This document shows, in pieces, positions 1 to 11,639 of a stretch of 64,000 bases of DNA. The position numbers were made by a program, and so were the translations under genes. Numbering within the stretch: the first letter of the stretch is position 1; each line of letters starts with the position of its first letter. The notes beneath the pieces are model-generated. The model did no database searches, had not been told where the DNA came from, and saw only the letters and a program-made list of their open reading frames with translations. The stretch is from Acanthosepion esculentum (lineage: Eukaryota > Mollusca > Cephalopoda > Sepiida > Sepiidae): positions 25,324,190 through 25,388,189 of the forward strand of contig OZ038495.1 of the NCBI GenBank assembly GCA_964036315.1, written 5' to 3'.

Positions 1-1746
1 GACCACAGCTCAATAGGGCATCGAGTTGGATCTGGTCAAGATCCAAAATAAACAAAGCTATACGCTAATGAGTGGAGCCCGTGATTGGAGTGTGTTAGTT
101 GATCTTAGAATACCTCTGCAATTTCCGGTGCACGTCATTCAGACAGATGCACGCCCTGACATTGTAACGTGATCTGATTCAAAGAAGTGTGTGTCCTTCT
201 AGTAGAATTAATGGTTCCATCCTATGAAAACAAAGAGGAGGCGCAAAAGTAAAAGAAAAACCGCTACGAATCACTGCAATCTCAGTGCGTGGAAAAGGGG
301 TGGGCATTCCATGGAACCATTGAGGCTGGGTGTCGAGGATTCCTTGGACGGTCAATCCTTTCCTTCTTCTTGAAGGTGGGCATGAAGTACCGGTAACTGA
401 AGAGTGTTTAACATTGTCTCCAGACCACAGCTCAATAGGGCATCGAGTTGGATCTGGTCAAGATCCAAAATAAACAAAGCTATACGCTAATGAGTGGAGC
501 CCGTGATTGGAGTGTGTTAGTTGATCTTAGAATACCTCTGCAATTTCCGGTGCACGTCATTCAGACAGATGCACGCCCTGACATTGTAACGTGATCTGAT
601 TCAAAGAAGTGTGTGTCCTTCTAGTAGAATTAATGGTTCCATGCTATGAAAACAAAGAGGAGGCGCAAAAGTAAAAGAAAAACCGCTACGAATCACTGCA
701 ATCTCAGTGCGTGGAAAAGGGGTGGGCATTCCATGGAACCATTGAGGCTGGGTGTCGAGGATTCCTTGGACGGTCAATCCTTTCCTTCTTCTTGAAGGTG
801 GGCATGAAGTACCGGTAACTGAAGAGTGTTTAACATTGTCTCCAGACCACAGCTCAATAGGGCATCGAGTTGGATCTGGTCAAGATCCAAAATAAACAAA
901 GCTATACGCTAATGAGTGGAGCCCGTGATTGGAGTGTGTTAGTTGATCTTAGAATACCTCTGCAATTTCCGGTGCACGTCATTCAGACAGATGCACGCCC
1001 TGACATTGTAACGTGATCTGATTCAAAGAAGTGTGTGTCCTTCTAGTAGAATTAATGGTTCCATGCTATGAAAACAAAGAGGAGGCGCAAAAGTAAAAGA
1101 AAAACCGCTACGAATCACTGCAATCTCAGTGCGTGGAAAAGGGGTGGGCATTCCATGGAACCATTGAGGCTGGGTGTCGAGGATTCCTTGGACGGTCAAT
1201 CCTTTCCTTCTTCTTGAAGGTGGGCATGAAGTACCGGTAACTGAAGAGTGTTTAACATTGTCTCCAGACCACAGCTCAATAGGGCATCGAGTTGGATCTG
1301 GTCAAGATCCAAAATAAACAAAGCTATACGCTAATGAGTGGAGCCCGTGATTGGAGTGTGTTAGTTGATCTTAGAATACCTCTGCAATTTCCGGTGCACG
1401 TCATTCAGACAGATGCACGCCCTGACATTGTAACGTGATCTGATTCAAAGAAGTGTGTGTCCTTCTAGTAGAATTAATGGTTCCATGCTATGAAAACAAA
1501 GAGGAGGCGCAAAAGTAAAAGAAAAACCGCTACGAATCACTGCAATCTCAGTGCGTGGAAAAGGGGTGGGCATTCCATGGAACCATTGAGGCTGGGTGTC
1601 GAGGATTCCTTGGACGGTCAATCCTTTCCTTCTTCTTGAAGGTGGGCATGAAGTACCGGTAACTGAAGAGTGTTTAACATTGTCTCCAGACCACAGCTCA
1701 ATAGGGCATCGAGTTGGATCTGGTCAAGATCCAAAATAAACAAAGC
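1..1746. repeat. 422-bp tandem satellite array
   Basis: The same sequence restarts at 1, 423, 845, 1267 and 1689, giving four full 422-bp units and a 58-bp partial unit that breaks off at about 1746. Units look almost identical; the one difference I noticed is C at 221 in unit 1 where the others have G. Each unit carries a perfect inverted repeat (210-220 with 311-321, extended to 12 bp in units 2-4) and a 7-bp hairpin near its start (tggatct/agatcca). There is no long reading frame and I do not recognise an snRNA, 5S rRNA or tRNA in it. The array probably continues left of the window. Confidence 0.97.
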
Positions 1747-2084
1747 TAATTAAAACCACAAATAAATTCACAACACAAAACTACTTCCGATGTGAAACAC
1801 ACCTTTTTACCTTTAATTCTACATCATTGATAACGGTCGCGACAAGCGTGTTGGGTTCTTTAACGATCAAAAGCGAACGTTTTTGACACAACTTTGAAAA
1901 TAAATTTTAAATTGCTTAAAAATTCGCAGAGTCTGACAAGTCTACACAAAAAAACAATACCCTGTCTAGTATCAAAAGCTGCTGGTGACGCCAGGGGTGG
2001 CAGTAGCCAATGAAACTGTGTTACCTCGCCTTTTTGGTGGCTGACGAGGGCAAGGTATCGCACCTGCTTTTATAAGTTGTATGT

Positions 2085-2125
<41 letters not shown>
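1747..2125. other. Non-coding stretch ending in (TA)n
   Basis: No gene or recognisable repeat is seen in 1747-2086. A (TA)n microsatellite occupies 2087-2125 and abuts the 3' end of the LINE that follows. Confidence 0.6.
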
Positions 2126-2126
<1 letters not shown>

Positions 2127-2129
2127 TTT

Positions 2130-5100
2130 GAAACTTTTCACCCCAAGCAAGGCGGGAGTGCTACTAGTATGCAAGAGGTTACAGAGAGTGGGAGCAAGAG
2201 TAAAGAGGCATGAAAGGATGAAGCGAAGGACGGGGAATAGATCAAGGCATCTGGAGATATTGATTGACATTGCATTTGAATAGTTGGAGATTATAGCTAT
2301 CAGGGAAGCAAGTAAGACAAAGGAAGTTCCACAGACGGGAAGTTCGAGACATGAAGCTATTGGAGTAGAAGAGAGGGCTACATTTAACAGTTTCGACAGT
2401 GGAAGGGTGGGATTGAGATGTTATCCTAGTGGCACGTTTAAATTCATGCAGTTTGGGAACGATCGAAAATAGCTCGTCACTGCAGTTACCGTGAAAGTAT
2501 TTGTAGAAAAACAGAGAGGCGACGGCACGTCTTTGAGGGAGGGACTGTAAATGAGATGCCAGATCAGAGCCAACCATATTGCATACCCGTCTCTGTGTTT
2601 TGTCAAGGACCCTAAGATGAACAGGACTATGTATGACAGCAATATACCATGCAAGGGCGAATGGGTGATTTATAGCTTTAAAGGATGAACGGGGGAGAAA
2701 CACTTTCTGGTGCGACACAGGGAACCAACTTTCCTTGCGGTAGATGAATCTCTTGACAGTGTCAGACCAAGCAGTCACAAAAAGGTGCTCTCGTGGAGTT
2801 GAGCATCAGACACTTTAATGGAAGGCAGGCAGTATTCTCTGTGGTGAGCAATAGAGAGCGGTTTTGTTTTTGAGGCATTAAAGTTGACCAGCCATTTCCT
2901 GTCCCATTCTACAACCGATTGGAGGTCCTTTTCGAGACCAACAGCAAGGTTATTTTTGTCAGCAATACCAGATTTGCTATTTAGGCAGGGTAAATAGTGG
3001 TGTCGCCTGCATAGATGCCTAATAGGGAACTGATGACATCGGTAAGATCGTTAATAAAGATAAGGAACCGTGTAAGGCCCAGGATAGAGCCTTGGAGAAC
3101 GCCTACATTCGTGGGAAAAGAACTGGGGGAGAATCCGCTAAGGACGACCATCATTACACGGTTTGACAGGAATTATTGTATTAAGTCAAATAATCGTCCT
3201 GAAATACCGTATCCCTGAAGCTTACGAAGGAGGCCGCCATGCGAAACCCTATCAAAAGCTTTAGAGATACCTAGAGCCACAACACAAGCTTCTCCATATT
3301 TTCGACGTAAATCAGTTATGGCCATGAGCACATCAGCTGTAGATCCTGCAAAGCGGAAACCACATTGTTTGTCAGCGAACAGATCATGGCATGTAAGGTG
3401 CTTAACCACTTCGGCGTTGATTAAAGCTTTAAAGACTTTGCCAAATAGTGGTATGAGACGGTATAAGACGGTAGTTAGATGGGCCAGGGGGGTCGCCAGA
3501 GTTCTTAAAATCAGATACACCAGATGAAGACTTCCAACAGGATGGAAAGCAGGAGTCCTCGAGACAGTAGTTTTATAGTTTGGAGAGGACAGGGGCCAGT
3601 TCATGAGCACATTTCTTCAGGACAATGGCTGGTAGCCCGTTTCCACAGCTAGCCTTATGGGAGTCCAATTTAGAGATGATGCCCAATACCAACGATGGGG
3701 TTATGTGCAACTCTCTCAGCAGAATCTCAGTTCTAGGTGGAAAACGGGTGTGTGTACACTGGACGAGTCGAGCGTTGAATTGGATGAGAATTTACGAGCA
3801 AAGCACTTGTCCTTATTAACTGAGGAAGTTAGGACCTCAAATTGGTTGGACAAAGGAGGTATTGTGGTTTTTCTGCTGTTTAGTACATTCTTGAAGAGAT
3901 GCCACTAATCTTTGGAACCTACTTTGCGAGATGCAATACGTTGTTTCATTCTATCAGCTAATAGTGACTTTGCTTCATTGAGGACACGCTTGTACTCATT
4001 ACAGGCTGAAGCAAAGAGACGTCTGTTGCAATCTGACATCTCACTACAGTACAGGCCGAAGACGTGATTCCTATGGGCAATGGCAGCTGGGAAAGCAGCA
4101 GAGAACCAAAGGAATTAGAGTGATTTAACATTATATTTCCTTGCGTGAATGAAAGCCTCAATTCCAGCTTTTACCCAGGAGGAGACCGCAGAAGCGCATT
4201 CTTGAACAGGGAGATTAAAGACCACATTGCAGGGGACATCGCGAAAGAAATCACGGAACGACTCCCAGTCAGCACGTTGATAACAGAAAGATGCCCTGTT
4301 CGTAGGAGGTTCTTTGCGGGAGATGGAGTAGAAGGAGGTGTTGATAGACACTACAGTATGATCTAAGTTGCCAAGAGGACAGAGCTGCGTGGTACGAATG
4401 ACTCGGGATGGAGGTGAAACAGATATCGAGAAGGGAAGCCTTACCGTCATGGTTATTGGGGAAACGGGCGGGAAAGTCAGCCACTTTTGTGAGGGATTGA
4501 GTAATTGAGAAGTTGAGGGTTCGTATGCCAGGAAGGTCAGTTATAGAGATTTTAAGCCACTTGGTATGGTGGGCGTTAAAATCACTGAACACGAATATAT
4601 GAGCAAACGGATAGAGAGAGATATCCTTGTCTATATTGTCGGAAATTCTTTCGAGTACACCACAGCCTTGGGAGGATGGAGAGCGATAAAGGAAGAAGCG
4701 GTAGCTTTACAGCATTGAGGAGAGATAGCCGGAGACCCATGTATGAATGGTCCGGAGATTCGAGAGAGAGAGAGCTCCCTAGCCAATGGGACATGGTCCT
4801 TGACGTAAACTCCTAGGTCGTGCATGTGGCTTTGAGAGTCTTTCTGAGGGGAGGAAGATAACCGAGGATCGAGAGGTCAGAGGAGGGGATAAACGAGCTG
4901 AGGTTGGTCTCTCTGAGAGCCAGTATATCAGAAGACTTCTCAACGAGGAACGATTCCACACTGCAGAAGCTGGTTCGAATGCTACGAATGTTAGAAAAGA
5001 AAATGTTAATGGGTTTAGGTGATTTTTTTTAGATCTGATTCACGTTTACTATTTTGATCGTTTGTTGCCATGTTGGGTAATGTTGGTAGCGAAAATTAGA

Positions 5101-5240
5101 AAGCCTGAAGTCGAAGTAGCAGACAGTTCTCTTATGAGACAAGAGCAGAAAGGAGCTAGCGCTGTCTACAATATAATATGGCCTTAGGTTTGCCCAGCGG
5201 AGGTGCATGCAGGGACACCCACCCATGCGCGACATGGCTT
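2130..5240 (-). mobile_element. Decayed non-LTR retrotransposon (Jockey-like LINE)
   Basis: Read on the - strand the element has LINE domains in order. An endonuclease-like piece with a SDFNAHHTKW motif lies near 4530-4590. A linker follows, then reverse transcriptase pieces near 3173-3610 (FADKQCGFR and SKAFDRVSHGGLLRKL, the palm region). A C-terminal piece lies at 2242-2778 (LPQRRAVASLFFYKYFHG, SRLWNF). The frame is broken by many stops and shifts, so it is dead. The 3' end (cttgcttggggtgaaa on the - strand) recurs in the fragments near 17430, 41620 and 43100. Assignment to the Jockey superfamily is from family knowledge and is less certain than the LINE call. The 5' limit near 5240 is approximate. 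Confidence 0.85.
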
Positions 5241-5569
5241 TAAAGGCACCCCGATATTATACAACTGTTGAAATATAAAGTTTTAACTTAGTTAAAGTCC
5301 CAATATGCACTTCTTGAGTGTAAAGAATGCCTCCCGCGAGAGCCCAGGAACTCATGTCGTTCATTTTGAATGAGTCAACGAGAAAAAAATGTCAAAGAAT
5401 TCATCTAAACTTTTCAAAAGAACAGTGAGGACTAAATTCACTTCAATTAATAAAGTTAAATTAGAGTTAGTACTAAAATCTGAAGACAAACATACAATGG
5501 ATAGGATAGGATACTCTGTTTGTTTAACCACCATATCGACCTTCGTTGGGCCATTGAATGCTGAAAAGG
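5241..5569. other. Unassigned sequence
   Basis: No gene is supported here. It may include 5' remains of the adjacent LINE. Confidence 0.4.
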
Positions 5570-5574
5570 TTTTT

Positions 5575-5782
5575 TTTCTTCTTTTTCAAAAAAGTATAGT
5601 TGGTAATATTGTTTTTCAAAAAGGTATAGCTGATAATATTGTTTTTCAAAAAAAGTATAGCTGGTAATATTATTTTTCCAAAAACGTATAGCTAATAATA
5701 ATATTTTTTCAAAAACGTATAGCTGGTAATAATATTTTTCAAAAACGTATAGCTGGTAATAATATTTTTTTTCAAAAAGAAA
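5575..5782. repeat. ~30-bp minisatellite
   Basis: About seven imperfect head-to-tail copies of a unit of roughly 29-34 bp containing tttttcaaaaa, gtatagctgg and taatatt. Unit length drifts through changes in the A and T runs. Confidence 0.85.
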
Positions 5783-5981
5783 TGTGCTGGAAAAGACCTG
5801 GAAGTTCACTATTTGCCCATAGCTGGGACCCCTAACAGGTGCTACCACCCCGAGTCAGGGTGTACCTGGGTACACCAGCAATTAAGAGGTGCTTCCTCGC
5901 TTCCGCAAAACCTCCTGATTAGAGGCCTTGCTGTTGGATGCATTTTAACGTCGTACCCAGGACGCATACAATGGAGATTGT

Positions 5982-5983
<2 letters not shown>

Positions 5984-6049
<66 letters not shown>

Positions 6050-6102
6050 CTGTGTGTGTGTGTGTGTCTGTGTGTGTGTGTGTGTGTGCGTGTGTGTGTG
6101 TG
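5984..6102. repeat. (TA)n(TG)n microsatellite
   Basis: About 60 bp of TA followed by about 55 bp of TG with a few interruptions. The reading frames across it are simple-sequence artefacts. Confidence 0.95.
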
Positions 6103-6845
6103 ATCATATTCCATTCTCCACTGGTGTTTCTCTTTCATTTTTACTGATTGTAAACATGAGTTTTTTCTATATCTTTCATATTTGAATAATTGCAAATAAT
6201 TTCTCCAATGTAAATCCTCTTCTAGACTTGGTTTCGCTTTGTTGCCGCTTTTGTCTCATATAACATCTTATCCTACCTCCAATTTGTGTCCAGATATGTC
6301 CATTGGGTAGCAATAAGCCATCTACAATACAGATATCCTGCTATTTTTTAGCATTATTGTATTTCTTCTCAGGTAATTAGTTGTGAGCACTCCCTTCCCG
6401 ACCGAGAAAGTGTCCCACACCAATGTAATTAAAGTATTTGTCTGGCTTACCACTTGTTACGTAAATAGTTTTCAATGTTTTAAATGGATGCCTTGAAATG
6501 GATCAATTAACATGTACATTTTTAAAAAAAGAGAAAAGTTGTGTAATTAAAAGAAAAAATATACTTTGGGAAAACTACATATGTAATGATCAAAAGTTAA
6601 GAAAAGATGAAAAGTTCACAAAGAATGCTATTCATAATGAATTATATGCTTAATGAGTCACAAGCGATGTAAGTAACCAATGTATAGTTTGTCTAGCAGT
6701 CATTTTTTCTGAGAATTATGTGCACGTGTGAGATCTAATTTGGTAAGCGCGTGCGAGATCTCGTGGCAGAAGTAAGCTTGCGACGATATAGTATTCAAAT
6801 ATAACGATACACGCTACAGTATAGTAGGGTCAGTTGGGCACCGTC
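6103..6845. other. Unassigned AT-rich sequence
   Basis: No coding or RNA feature recognised. Confidence 0.4.
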
Positions 6846-7440
6846 TGCGAGAAAAAGAGCACAATGGCGCAATTCACTCCGCCAGAAATTTGGAAACAGC
6901 CTGCTGTACTGCTTGGAATTCGATCCGGACGCTCTAATACGAACATTTCAAACTGTTTGGGTGTCAACTGAGGACAGTGCAGAAGATTCGGAAAGATTTC
7001 GATGGGTCTAATGGTGATTTCGAATGTGTTTGTCGACGTTATGCCTCCATTCATCTTCTCACAGGGCCGCATACTCAACACGGAGGCCTACATCAAGTGC
7101 CATGAGGAGGTAGTGCTCCCCTGGAACGTATCTGGCAACATGACACTGTACACTGCCACACAAGTTGGGGAACCCAGTCATGGCTGTTAGATAATCTCTG
7201 TAACCACATCATCATTTGCATGTGGTCACCTAAATCCCGAGACTACAAACCCCTTAATTATTATGTGTGTGACACAGTTAAATGAGTGACCAACACTACT
7301 CCTTGTAACGCCAGAGATAAACCTAAGGCAAGGATTATGGCGGATTTCACCAACTTAAACAAGGAAACCACCGAGAAGATTTGCAGGAGATCTCGAAGTC
7401 GTCTGCAAACTGTGATCGAACCAATGGCAATTTAATTGAA
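6846..7440 (+). pseudogene. Relic of a Tc1/mariner-type transposase (same family as 28741-29385)
   Basis: Starting at the ATG near 6864, a translated piece (APPEIW-like start, then GIRSGRSNTNISNCLGVN) resembles a transposase helix-turn-helix. It is followed after 7002 by a catalytic-core piece (VDVMPPFIFSQGR, then LNTEAYIKCHEEVVLPW) and by frame-shifted remains of the SW.DN...SPK..DYKPLNYY region near 7150-7260, with a C-terminal piece ending near 7440. Frame changes and stops are frequent and the first catalytic region is missing, so it is inactive. The core aligns by eye with the relic at 28741-29385 (GDVVPPFF, VVKPW, CNPLDYFF). Assignment to a DD41D-like group is inference. Confidence 0.7.
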
Positions 7441-7566
7441 TTAATTTACTCTTTAGTATTTCAAGATATTTTTTGTGTAATTTTGGCAAATATATCTGTT
7501 AAAATGTGATGTCAGTGTTAATTTCATTTTTGCGTAATTTAGACGACAATTTATCTATCGTACCAT

Positions 7567-7625
<59 letters not shown>

Positions 7626-7630
7626 TTACG

Positions 7631-7667
<37 letters not shown>

Positions 7668-7673
7668 TTACGG

Positions 7674-7742
<69 letters not shown>
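7567..7742. repeat. Compound (TA)n(TG)n microsatellite
   Basis: TA runs interrupted twice by aggttacggta, then a TG run of about 55 bp. The repeated interruption suggests internal duplication. Confidence 0.95.
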
Positions 7743-7744
<2 letters not shown>

Positions 7745-8066
7745 CCGAGTCTGTTTGACCCTAGCTGGTCTGAAAATTCACGAGGGACGCATCAATGCTA
7801 CCTGAGAGCGGATTGCGTGTTACTTCATAATGCGTGTAATGCGTGTGGAAAGTGTGCAAAAGTGAAGCAGGATTTGAAAGACATGTTAAAATACACAGCA
7901 ATGACGATGCAGGAACTGTTGCCAGAGATATCCATGTCTACCACTCCTGTGCCAAAGATATGTATGTCTTTAGCAGGACTTAAAATCCACATGAGACCAG
8001 CTCATCGATGAGCTCTCTTATGGGCATTCAAGCAATGGCAATGCTCGATACCGAGTTGGCTGCGAT
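7743..8066 (+). pseudogene. Possible LINE relic with repeated zinc-finger-like motif
   Basis: Two in-frame-looking pieces, [12 protein letters not shown] near 7756-7790 and MSLAGLKIHMRPAHR near 7965-8010, resemble the C2H2-like finger of LINE ORFs (SLAGLKxHxR...HR). Stops lie between them. The call rests on motif memory only. Confidence 0.4.
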
Positions 8067-8092
8067 CATATATATATATATATATATATATT
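8067..8092. repeat. (TA)n microsatellite
   Basis: Short TA run directly beside the LINE-derived sequence that follows. Confidence 0.9.
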
Positions 8093-8510
8093 ATCGTGAA
8101 CGATAAATGAGGGTCAGCAGTGGTTGTTGCCTTTCGTTTTACGATTATGCATGCTAGCAAGGGCTATTGTGGAGAAAATAAGATAAGGGAAAGACATATT
8201 TCATTTGTGCTTTCTTAAGTGCGATACTAGCCCAACCTAGCTGCGGGCGACAAAGCCACACTGACAGATGGAATTTGTTAAAGCAGGATTTGATGGCGTC
8301 TCTGCTTCAGAGCTTGATGAAGCTGATCACGATGCATCGGTTTAGTGTCTTCAAAACCCATTAACTTACTCATTTCGGTTCGTTGCTTGGGCTTCCTATG
8401 TTTTCAGATCAAAGTTGAGACGTTTCAAGTCTTTGTAGCGTAAGAGTGGACGTCCAACTGAACGCTTGAAGTTTGGTAGTTGTCTATACAACACCTTTTT
8501 TGAAAGCCTC
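8093..8510 (-). mobile_element. LINE 3' fragment, copy of 27690-28190
   Basis: Similar throughout to 27690-28190: shared blocks include cgataaatga.ggtcagca, gacatatttcattt, agcttgatgaagctgatcac and gtaagagtggacgtccaactga. In the better copy this reads on the - strand as a LINE C-terminus. This copy is shorter by internal gaps and has no usable frame. Confidence 0.75.
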
Positions 8511-8514
8511 TCCC

Positions 8515-8518
<4 letters not shown>

Positions 8519-8582
<64 letters not shown>

Positions 8583-8663
8583 TAAACATGTTGTGTTGAA
8601 TGTTAAAGACAACATCGTCATGCATATTCAACACATGTTTAAAAGAAAAGTTGCTGCCAAATT

Positions 8664-8718
<55 letters not shown>

Positions 8719-8781
8719 CGAACATTGAAGACAATACCCAGCGCCAATCGTCTGTTTCATGCTTAAACGCAATCTTCAGAC

Positions 8782-8845
<64 letters not shown>
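8519..8845. repeat. Cluster of (CT)n, (TA)n and (CA)n microsatellites
   Basis: CT then TA at 8519-8582, CA-TA at 8665-8717, CA-TA at 8786-8845. Between the first two lies a small hairpin: tttaaacatgttgtgttgaat (8581-8601) pairs with attcaacacatgtttaaa (about 8622-8641). Confidence 0.9.
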
Positions 8846-8846
<1 letters not shown>

Positions 8847-10805
8847 TCCTTTAAACAGTATATTTTGTAAGTGAATACACGTTTATAGTAGTTGGTATCT
8901 TTTTTAACCATGTAATTCATGACTTCTGGTCTAGAAATTCAAGAGTCTTTATGTTAGGGAAACCACCTACGCGCTTGATGTGATATAGACTGTTCAGTCA
9001 CGAAAGACCTCATGGCCAAGCAAAGCTCACTTACTGGTTTTAAGAAGTACACACAATTCATTTATTTTCGCTTTAACTGGCCTTTCGTCTTTGTTGTTTG
9101 CCCCCTGAGGCCATTTACCTTAAAACCTTTGTACAAGTCGAGATAATTTGACAGGGGATTCTGCGGTATACCTTATTATTCTAAAGCATATCCATTGATG
9201 TTTAACCTATTCATGGTCTGATTTTATTGTCATAACAGTTCAGAGCGGAGCCATGTTTTTCTTTTCTGGTGCTGACTTGCTTGCCGAGTATGTGATGGGG
9301 AAGTTTAGTTTCACACATGGCCTATACATGTGAGCCACTGTTTAAAGATTGTGCTTTTGATGATATTCACTTGATTATTATCAAGTAATGAAACAGAGCC
9401 CTCCAATTTGATATTCTTAATTGATCGAAGTTTCTGCTGCCAAGCCCAAAACATGAATACATTCAATTGTTAAAGTTGGTTTGTGCTTAGGAACAATATA
9501 TTTCAAAATTTAGCTTCGGCTATACATACTGACAAAGAGCATTTGCTGTAAATGAACTTATTTCGCAGTCCAATTCTCTAGCATATCGTGTTCACTACTC
9601 GCTGGCTGCTGCAATCGTGCTGTTTTTCGCTAGATTAAATATAGTATATCAAAATGTATCTAAGTGAAACACGCTAAATAGAAGCACAATTCGTTAGAGT
9701 AATGAGTTCAATCCCCGTTAGGGGAACTTACACTTGTCTTCTTGTGCGTAACTTATTAATTCAAAATGGGAATGTTTACCGTAGCTATTTATTCTTATAA
9801 TCATTGGAATTTTTTGATAATATAGTCTGTTATAATATTACGGTGTTACGGTGTTTCGCTTCGTGTCACCTGTGGCTTCTCATACCGCCTCTTGCTTCTA
9901 CATGTCCCAGCAGCGCACCACGGACTGAATTGACGACGGGGAGTATTCTCAGTTTTTCCCCTCTTCATTTCGGTAGTGAGATATAGTAATCGTAGCATCA
10001 GAAAAAAGCCAGAGAAAGGGGAGAGAAGTAAGGAGGACGGATGTCAACAGGTAGGTTAACTACCCATCACAATGTGTTGGCCTGTCTCACTAAGGAATCT
10101 GAGACCGGCTAGGCGTCTCCGCGCTTCTCTTCCTGCCACTGCGTTGACTCTCGTTGCGAGTTTATTTTAGTCATATATTAAGATTTAAACAAAAGCAATC
10201 TTTGTCATAATACACCTCCACTCATTTTGGATCGTCAGAGTTCTGACCAGTATTTTGCCATTTTGCCCCAGCCTAGTATTCTTTAACATTAGTTCATGCC
10301 AAAGTAAAGCCAGCTATTTAAATTTCTTAATCAGCTATGCCGCCTTCCTTTATCTAACTGGCGTAAATTTGAGCCGTTATTTTAAATTGATGCATCAGTT
10401 AGTTTCTAATTAAAAACATCATTGTAAGTTTGATATAAATATATTAATGTTGTTGGCAATAGCGAGTTTGATACTTATGGTTAACTTAGATTGTTCCATC
10501 ACAAGCCGAAAAAATGTGGATCACTGTGATTAAAGGATTCCCTACAGCCGTAGTAAGCTGTGAAACTAGTTTGTTTAGCCACACCTTATCTTGCTGCTAT
10601 TGATGATGATCACTTTATAGGTAGAAAATGATTGGTTGAAACAATTAGACCTTTGCATTTGACTTAGGTATTTGGCCGCTTTAAACATTATTTTAATTAA
10701 TCACCGAATGACTACACATATATACATATCACCTTCATGAATAGGAAATGGGTATTCATTATATAAGAGATTTATCTCCGAAGACACTAATTTATATATT
10801 TTCAG
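8846..10805. other. Unassigned sequence upstream of exon 1 copy A
   Basis: No gene is supported. A tRNA-like B-box context (gagttcaatcccc, near 9705) may be a degraded SINE. The GC-richer piece 9840-10150 looks repeat-derived but is not recognised. The last few hundred bases may hold the 5'UTR exon or promoter for copy A; tgattggttgaa near 10630 recurs upstream of exon 1 copies B and C. Confidence 0.4.
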
Positions 10806-10974
10806 AAAAAAAAAGGAAAGTTAATATCAGTATGAAGTACGAAGACATAATCAAATCTGTCGTTGGATGTGGAGATTACCAAATATTTATGCTTAATTTA
10901 ATTTATATGTCTTCGATGTTTGATGGATTATATTTTACCAATTTGATTTCCATCATCTCTGGAATAATACACAG
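10806..10974 (+). CDS. SLC22-like transporter, first coding exon, copy A
   Basis: The exon follows an acceptor (atattttcag, ending 10805), starts translation at ATG 10832 and ends at the donor acag|gtaaaa after 10974. It encodes 47 codons plus two bases, beginning MKYEDIIKSVVGCGDYQIF, then a hydrophobic stretch that would be TM1 of a 12-TM MFS transporter. The cytoplasmic MxYxDxxxxxGxxGxYQ start is typical of SLC22 proteins. Length and phase match copy B exactly and fit exon 2 at 49161. It is intact, so it could be an alternative first coding exon of the downstream gene or the surviving piece of an upstream gene copy whose other exons are gone. No exon 2 lies between it and copy B. The acceptor just before the ATG implies a further upstream 5'UTR exon, which I cannot place. 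Confidence 0.8.
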
Positions 10975-11639
10975 GTAAAATAATTTCTCCGTTTATTTTA
11001 TTTCAACTTGTCACTACTTATGAGGCCGTAGTTTTACTGAAACATATATCCTCTAGTAAAACATTTACTAACAGTTTTCAACTACATTGTATGGAATAAC
11101 GAATTTGTAAGGACATTCAGTGTCAAATTTTTAGGAGTGGATTTAAAGACGGAATCATAAAAATTCGAGATGAATTCTTCTGGCATTTTTTTCTGTAAAG
11201 ATATAGGAGAAATATAATTAATTCAAAAGTACGTAGTGGAATAGCAGATATTCGTCTATCCCCAAATCCATTCCAATTTGATCAATAGAGTCCTTAATTA
11301 TTTTGATGAACATTTCACGATCTGTTTTATTCTTAGAATATTGTTTCAAGTCTTATGTATGCAATAAGTGGTTAATTGTCTCTTTTGTGTTCGTGAATTT
11401 GCTATTTTTCAATATGGGATTCAATCGTATCATGACTTTGACAAATAAAGGTGAAGGTAAATTCTCCAGTGAAGCTTTTTTTTTCTATGTGCCGTATTCC
11501 TTAAGGGTAATGCGCGATCATATCGCTTTGTAGCTCAATATAAATTTTATCTTTCCTTTGTCTCTTCTAATCCCTGCTCTGTCAACTCTTTATCGTTATT
11601 TATGTCATGTGCTTTTTTCCTCTGTTCCACTTGCCTTCA
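10975..11639. other. Unassigned intronic or intergenic sequence
   Basis: No feature recognised between exon 1 copy A and the RTE relic. Confidence 0.4.

Noticed and set aside
1..1746. Tandem snRNA, 5S rRNA or histone gene cluster
   Set aside because: The 422-bp unit shows none of the conserved snRNA or 5S sequences I know and no histone frame.
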